Below are positions 60,313-64,000 of a stretch of DNA of 64,000 nucleotides, one piece after another. Made by a program: the position numbers and the translations under genes. The notes under the pieces were generated by a model. The model ran no database searches, was not told where the DNA came from, and saw only the letters and a program-made list of their open reading frames with translations. Each line of letters begins with the position of its first letter. The stretch's first letter is position 1. This stretch comes from Pseudohaliea sp964438205 (GTDB lineage: Bacteria > Pseudomonadota > Gammaproteobacteria > Pseudomonadales > Halieaceae): assembly GCA_964438205.1 (NCBI GenBank), contig CAYTJQ010000011.1:9007-73006 (forward strand), read 5' to 3'.

Positions 60313-60333
60313 ACCCGCCCGGCCTGAGCCGGC

Positions 60334-63000
60334 TTAGGCCGGCGCCTCGAGGCTCTTGCTCACGACCTCGTAGACGTCGGGAGAGAGCGACGTCAGCGCG
60401 GCCAGGCGCGACAGCTCGGCGCGCATGGCGTCGGCCCGGGCCGGCACCGTACGCCACTTGGTCAGCGGCGCGAGCAGGCGGGCGGCAAGCTGCGGGTTGC
60501 GCCGGTTCAGGGTCTCCACCACACCGCCGAGAAGCCGGTAGCCGGCACCGTCGGCGCGGTGGAAGTGGACCAGGTTGGCACCGGCGAAGGCGCCGATGAG
60601 CGCGCGCACCCGGTTCGGGTTGCCGAGCTCGAAGGCCGGGTGCGCCAGCAGGGCGGTCACGCGTTCCACCGCATCGGGCAGGTCCAGCGTCGCCTGCAGC
60701 TGCAGCCAGTGGTTGATCACCAGCGTCTCGTGCTGCCAGTCGGCGAGGAAGCCTTCCAGCGCCTCCTCGCGGGCCGTGTCGTCGCCGGCCTCGGCGATGA
60801 CCCGCAGCGCCGCGAGGCGATCGGTGAGGTTGTCGGCCGCCGCGAGCTGCGAGCGCGCGAGGGCAAGACCGGTCTCCCCGCGCGTGGCAAGGTAGGCGAG
60901 GCAGGTGTTGCGCAGGCTCCGCGGGCCGATCTGTTCCCCCACCGGGGCGTAGGTCGCGGCCGGCGGGTGGCGCCGCACGCAGTCGACCAGCGCGTCCTCG
61001 AGCGTCTCCGCGAGGGCCGCGCGCAGCCATTCCCGGGACCCGTGGATGGCGTCGATATCGGCACCGCCGCCATGCGCCGCCAGTTCCACCAGGGTGCTCT
61101 CGCCGGGCAGCGCCAGCATCGCGGCGGCCACGGCCGGGTCCGGTGCCGCCGGGTCGAGGAGCGCCTGGCAGGCCTCCGCCAGCAGCGGGTCAAGGCTGGG
61201 CGCCTCTTCGGCGGCGAGGGCCGCCCGGACATCATCCAGGGCCGCGACCATGAGCTGCTGCCCCGCGTCCCAGCGCACGAAGCCGTCGTCGTCCCGGGTC
61301 ATGAGGGCGCGCAGCTGCTCGCGGGTATAGGGATAGGCGAGGCGCACCGGGGCGGAGAAGCCGCGCAGCAGTGCCGGCACCGGCCGCTCCGGCAGGCCCG
61401 TGAAGGTGAACGACTGCTCGGCCTCCTCGAGCACCAGTACCCGGTGCGTGTTGTCCGCCTGCTCACCGTCCGCCGCCTCGCCGGCCAGCGAGAGGCGGAG
61501 GTTGCCCGCATCGCCGAGGAGGCCCAGGGCCAGCGGCACCACCAGCGGCGCCTTCTCCGGCTGGCCCGGGGTCGGCGGTGTGCGCTGCTGCACGGTGAGC
61601 GTGTAGGCGCCGGCAGCCTCGTCCCAGTGGTCCGTCACGGTCAGCTCCGGCGTACCGGCCTGGGCGTACCAGCGCTTGAAGGCGCTGAGGTCGGCACCGG
61701 TCGCGTCGGCCATGGCGGCGACGAAGTCGTCGCAGGTCACGGCCTGGCCGTCGTGGCGCTCGAAGTAGAGGTCGCTGCCGGCGCGGAAGCCGTCCTCGCC
61801 GAGGAGCGTGTGCAGCATGCGCACCACTTCCGCGCCCTTCTCGTAGACCGTGACCGTGTAGAAGTTGTTGATCTCGATGTAGCTGTCCGGGCGCACCGGG
61901 TGCGCCAGCGGCCCCGCATCCTCGGCAAACTGGGCCGTGCGCAGGAGCGTGGCGTCCTCGATACGCTTCAGGTCCGGCGATCCCATGTCGGCGGAGAACT
62001 GTGCATCGCGGAAGACGGTGAAACCCTCTTTCAGGCTGAGCTGGAACCAGTCCCGGCAGGTCACGCGGTTGCCGGACCAGTTGTGGAAGTACTCGTGGGC
62101 GACGATGGACTCGACGCGCTGGAAGCCCGTATCCGTGGTGGTGGCCGGGCAGGCGAGCACGCAGCTCGTGTTGAAGATGTTGAGGCTCTTGTTCTCCATC
62201 GCGCCCATGTTGAAGTCATCCACGGCGACGATGTTGAACACGTCGAGGTCGTATTCCCGGCCGTAGCGCTCCTCGTCCCAGCGCATGGAACGCTTGAGGG
62301 ACTGCATGGCGTGGTCGCACTTGGCGACATCTTTTTCCTCGACAAAGAGACGCAGCGTCACGTCGCGGCCGCCGCAGGTACGGAAGCTGTCCTCCACGCA
62401 GGCGAGGTGGCCGGCCACAAGGGCGAACAGGTAGCCCGGCTTCGGGAACGGGTCCTCCCACACCACCCGGTGCCGGCCGTCGACGAGCTCGGCATGGGCC
62501 GTGCGGTTGCCGTTCGACAGCAGCACCGGGTAGCGGGCGAGCTCCGCGTCGATAGTCACGGTGAACACCGACATCACGTCCGGCCGGTCGGGGAAGTAGC
62601 TGATGCGGCGGAAGCCCTCGGCCTCACACTGCGTGCAGAACATGCCCCGGGACAAGTAGAGGCCCTCGAGCGCCGTGTTCGCCCGCGGGTCGATGCGCAC
62701 CGTCGTACTCAGCTCGAAGGCCTCCGGCGGGTCGTCGAGCTCGAGGCCCTGCTCATCGCAGCGCCAGCTGCCCTGGCCGGGTTCCGCGCCGTCGATGAGC
62801 AGTTCGCGGAGCTCGAGGCCCTCCCCGTCCAGGCGCAGCGGCCCGCGCTGGTCACTGGCCGCATTGCGCACGAGCTGGAGCGTCGCGTGCACCAGCGTGA
62901 AGGTCTCGTACAGCTCGAAGTGCAGGGCCGTACGGGGAACGAGGTACATCGGCGGCCGGTAATCGGCGAGCCGGATCGAGCGGGGCTGCGCGTCGCGCAT
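60334..63000 (-). CDS. pepN: Aminopeptidase N (M1 family)
   Basis: An 888-residue cytoplasmic zinc aminopeptidase. The exopeptidase motif is GAMENKSLN; the zinc site is HEYFH (His302, Glu303, His306) plus Glu325 in SLKEGF. The catalytic Tyr lies in NNFYTVTVYEKGAEVVRM. The long C-terminal helical domain is complete, and length matches E. coli PepN (870). It begins 2 nt after the DUF2797 stop, so it is probably co-transcribed with DUF2797 and the YeaC-type gene. Confidence 0.95.
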   Translation of the reverse strand: MRDAQPRSIRLADYRPPMYLVPRTALHFELYETFTLVHATLQLVRNAASDQRGPLRLDGEGLELRELLIDGAEPGQGSWRCDEQGLELDDPPEAFELSTTVRIDPRANTALEGLYLSRGMFCTQCEAEGFRRISYFPDRPDVMSVFTVTIDAELARYPVLLSNGNRTAHAELVDGRHRVVWEDPFPKPGYLFALVAGHLACVEDSFRTCGGRDVTLRLFVEEKDVAKCDHAMQSLKRSMRWDEERYGREYDLDVFNIVAVDDFNMGAMENKSLNIFNTSCVLACPATTTDTGFQRVESIVAHEYFHNWSGNRVTCRDWFQLSLKEGFTVFRDAQFSADMGSPDLKRIEDATLLRTAQFAEDAGPLAHPVRPDSYIEINNFYTVTVYEKGAEVVRMLHTLLGEDGFRAGSDLYFERHDGQAVTCDDFVAAMADATGADLSAFKRWYAQAGTPELTVTDHWDEAAGAYTLTVQQRTPPTPGQPEKAPLVVPLALGLLGDAGNLRLSLAGEAADGEQADNTHRVLVLEEAEQSFTFTGLPERPVPALLRGFSAPVRLAYPYTREQLRALMTRDDDGFVRWDAGQQLMVAALDDVRAALAAEEAPSLDPLLAEACQALLDPAAPDPAVAAAMLALPGESTLVELAAHGGGADIDAIHGSREWLRAALAETLEDALVDCVRRHPPAATYAPVGEQIGPRSLRNTCLAYLATRGETGLALARSQLAAADNLTDRLAALRVIAEAGDDTAREEALEGFLADWQHETLVINHWLQLQATLDLPDAVERVTALLAHPAFELGNPNRVRALIGAFAGANLVHFHRADGAGYRLLGGVVETLNRRNPQLAARLLAPLTKWRTVPARADAMRAELSRLAALTSLSPDVYEVVSKSLEAPA

Positions 63001-63002
63001 GG

Positions 63003-63842
63003 TCAGACCTCCGTGGCTGTTTCGAGGGTCAGCTGGTAGCCCCCGTACTTGCGCATGTTGATCACACCGCCATCGAAGACGAGGTACTGCCCCTTGATGC
63101 CGAGGAGCGTCCCGCCCACGCGTGGCGTCTTGTCGAGGTTGAAGGACTTCACCTTCACCGGGTACTCGAGCACCGGGTAGCGGATGGTCGTCTCCTCGGC
63201 GCCCTCCAGGCGCGACAGGGCCTGCAGGCCGTGTTCCTGCTGCAGCGCGGCCACGTCGTCGGCACAGCGCTCCAGCAGCGCGGCCGCCGCCGCGTGCAGG
63301 TCGCGCGCCTCCCCGTCACCCTTGAGCATGGCCTGCCACTGGGTGCGGTCGCCGATCTCCCGGGCGAGCGCCACCTCGAGGAGGCCGGAGTGCAGCCGCG
63401 AATCGACCCGGAACAGGGGCAGGGCCTGGGTGGCGCCCTGGTCGATCCAGCGCGTCGGCACCTGGGTGCCGCGGGTGATACCGACCTTGAGCCCCGACGT
63501 GTGCGACAGGTAGACGATGTGGTCGATCATGCAGTTCGCCAGCCCCCACTCCGGCTCCCGGCAGGTCCCCTCGTGGAAGTGACACTTCTCCGGGCTGACG
63601 ATACAGCTGTCGCAGCGCGCCAGGCGCTTGAAGCAGGGGTAGCAGTAGCCCTGGTTGAAGCTCTTGCTGGTCTTGCGGTCGCAGTAGATGCAGCGGATTT
63701 CACCCTCGAACTGCAGGTACACCACCTGCCCGAGCAGCGGGTTCATGGGTATCTCGCCGTCGCCGAGGGGGAGCGCGTAGCTGACCGGTTCGTCGAGGGC
63801 GGTGCGCATCTTGCGCACGCCGCCGCGGCCGAGAACGCTCAC
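63003..63842 (-). CDS. DUF2797 family zinc-binding protein
   Basis: A 279-residue protein. It has a Cys-rich region: CIYCDRKTSKSFNQGYCYPCFKRLARCDSC, CHFHEGTC, which should bind zinc. HIVYLSHTSGLKVGITRGTQVPTRWIDQGA is a GIY-YIG-like block with conserved Tyr, Gly and Arg, and the C-terminus is IKGQYLVFDGGVINMRKYGGYQL. GTG 63842 overlaps the upstream stop (GTGA); ATG 63809 or 63746 are alternatives. Function unknown; a nucleic-acid link is suggested by the GIY-YIG-like segment only. Confidence 0.88.
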   Translation of the reverse strand: MSVLGRGGVRKMRTALDEPVSYALPLGDGEIPMNPLLGQVVYLQFEGEIRCIYCDRKTSKSFNQGYCYPCFKRLARCDSCIVSPEKCHFHEGTCREPEWGLANCMIDHIVYLSHTSGLKVGITRGTQVPTRWIDQGATQALPLFRVDSRLHSGLLEVALAREIGDRTQWQAMLKGDGEARDLHAAAAALLERCADDVAALQQEHGLQALSRLEGAEETTIRYPVLEYPVKVKSFNLDKTPRVGGTLLGIKGQYLVFDGGVINMRKYGGYQLTLETATEV

Positions 63843-64000
63843 GGCCCGCCCTCGCCGTCCGCCCAGCGCAGCGGCCGCGGGCCGCTCTCGCCGGGCGCGC
63901 TCTTGCGGCCGCGGTCGATGTAGCCGACCCGTTCCTCCGCCGGCAGGTGGCGCTCGCCCCAGCTGATCACCGCCTGCAGGCAGTGCTCGCGCTGCTCGGC
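63839..64000 (-). CDS. YeaC/DUF1315 family protein (partial, N-terminus outside window)
   Basis: The last 53 codons of a minus-strand gene, translated by hand: AEQREHCLQAVISWGERHLPAEERVGYIDRGRKS... ending RWADGEGGP. The CLQAVI...HLP..ERVGYID pattern is characteristic of the YeaC/DUF1315 family of about 90 residues. The stop overlaps the DUF2797 start. Function unknown. Confidence 0.75.
   Translation of the reverse strand, partial: AEQREHCLQAVISWGERHLPAEERVGYIDRGRKSAPGESGPRPLRWADGEGGP

Overview
This is a GC-rich chromosomal window (about two thirds G+C by eye). It carries housekeeping genes of an aerobic gammaproteobacterium: rmf, slyX, yciH, slt, pilU, a YeaC-type gene, pepN, a ~1,600-residue NAD-glutamate dehydrogenase and a moxR/bat operon. 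DUF1302/DUF1329 proteins, several acyl-CoA dehydrogenases, a CYP153-type P450 and lipid-remodelling genes suggest a marine or hydrocarbon/lipid-degrading lineage such as Halieaceae. That placement is inference. No insertion sequence, prophage or CRISPR array was seen. A run of 100 N (53101-53200) shows the sequence is a scaffold.

Layout. 1-3.9 kb: minus-strand operon of DUF1302, DUF1329 and a YCF48/BNR-repeat protein, preceded by four 13-bp direct repeats. 4-8.2 kb: coupled minus-strand operon of a thiolase-like protein, a phosphotransferase, DUF6285 and an acyl-CoA dehydrogenase. 8.3-15 kb: S1/P1 nuclease, dienelactone hydrolase, PlsC acyltransferase, HSL-type esterase, a SutA-like small protein, an SRPBCC-SDR fusion and an epoxide hydrolase. 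15-17.6 kb: two acyl-CoA dehydrogenase subunits plus a 47-residue membrane protein. 17.7-24.7 kb: slyX, yciH, an unknown protein, a TIGR04282/TIGR04283 glycosyltransferase pair, slt, a DUF481 protein, two lipoproteins and tRNA-Arg(CCU). 24.9-30 kb: pilU, a quinone-reductase-like MDR, a CoA-transferase, DUF3429, DUF3833 and a small exported protein behind a Pho-box-like site. 30.2-34.1 kb: CYP153-like P450 and an arsR-arsC-acr3-arsH operon with a clear promoter.

34.1-43.8 kb is the most interesting part. A TonB-dependent receptor and a 1,265-residue triple-repeat lipoprotein run left. A SutA-like small protein, an OlsF-type ornithine-lipid synthase and a PlcP-type phospholipase run right. The 250-bp region between them holds 11-bp-spaced CTGTCAC-like repeats resembling PhoB sites. 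OlsF plus PlcP is the known pair for replacing phospholipid with phosphorus-free ornithine lipid under phosphate starvation, so I read this as a phosphate-starvation envelope-remodelling locus with a linked outer-membrane uptake system.

43.8-64 kb: M20 peptidase, rmf, a PAS-GGDEF-EAL protein with a degenerate EAL domain, NAD-glutamate dehydrogenase, then moxR-DUF58-DUF4381-batA-batB/TPR-batD, pepN, DUF2797 and the end of a YeaC/DUF1315 gene. Genes are tightly packed, with many ATGA/GTGA/TGATG start-stop overlaps, GTG starts and overlapping convergent ends.
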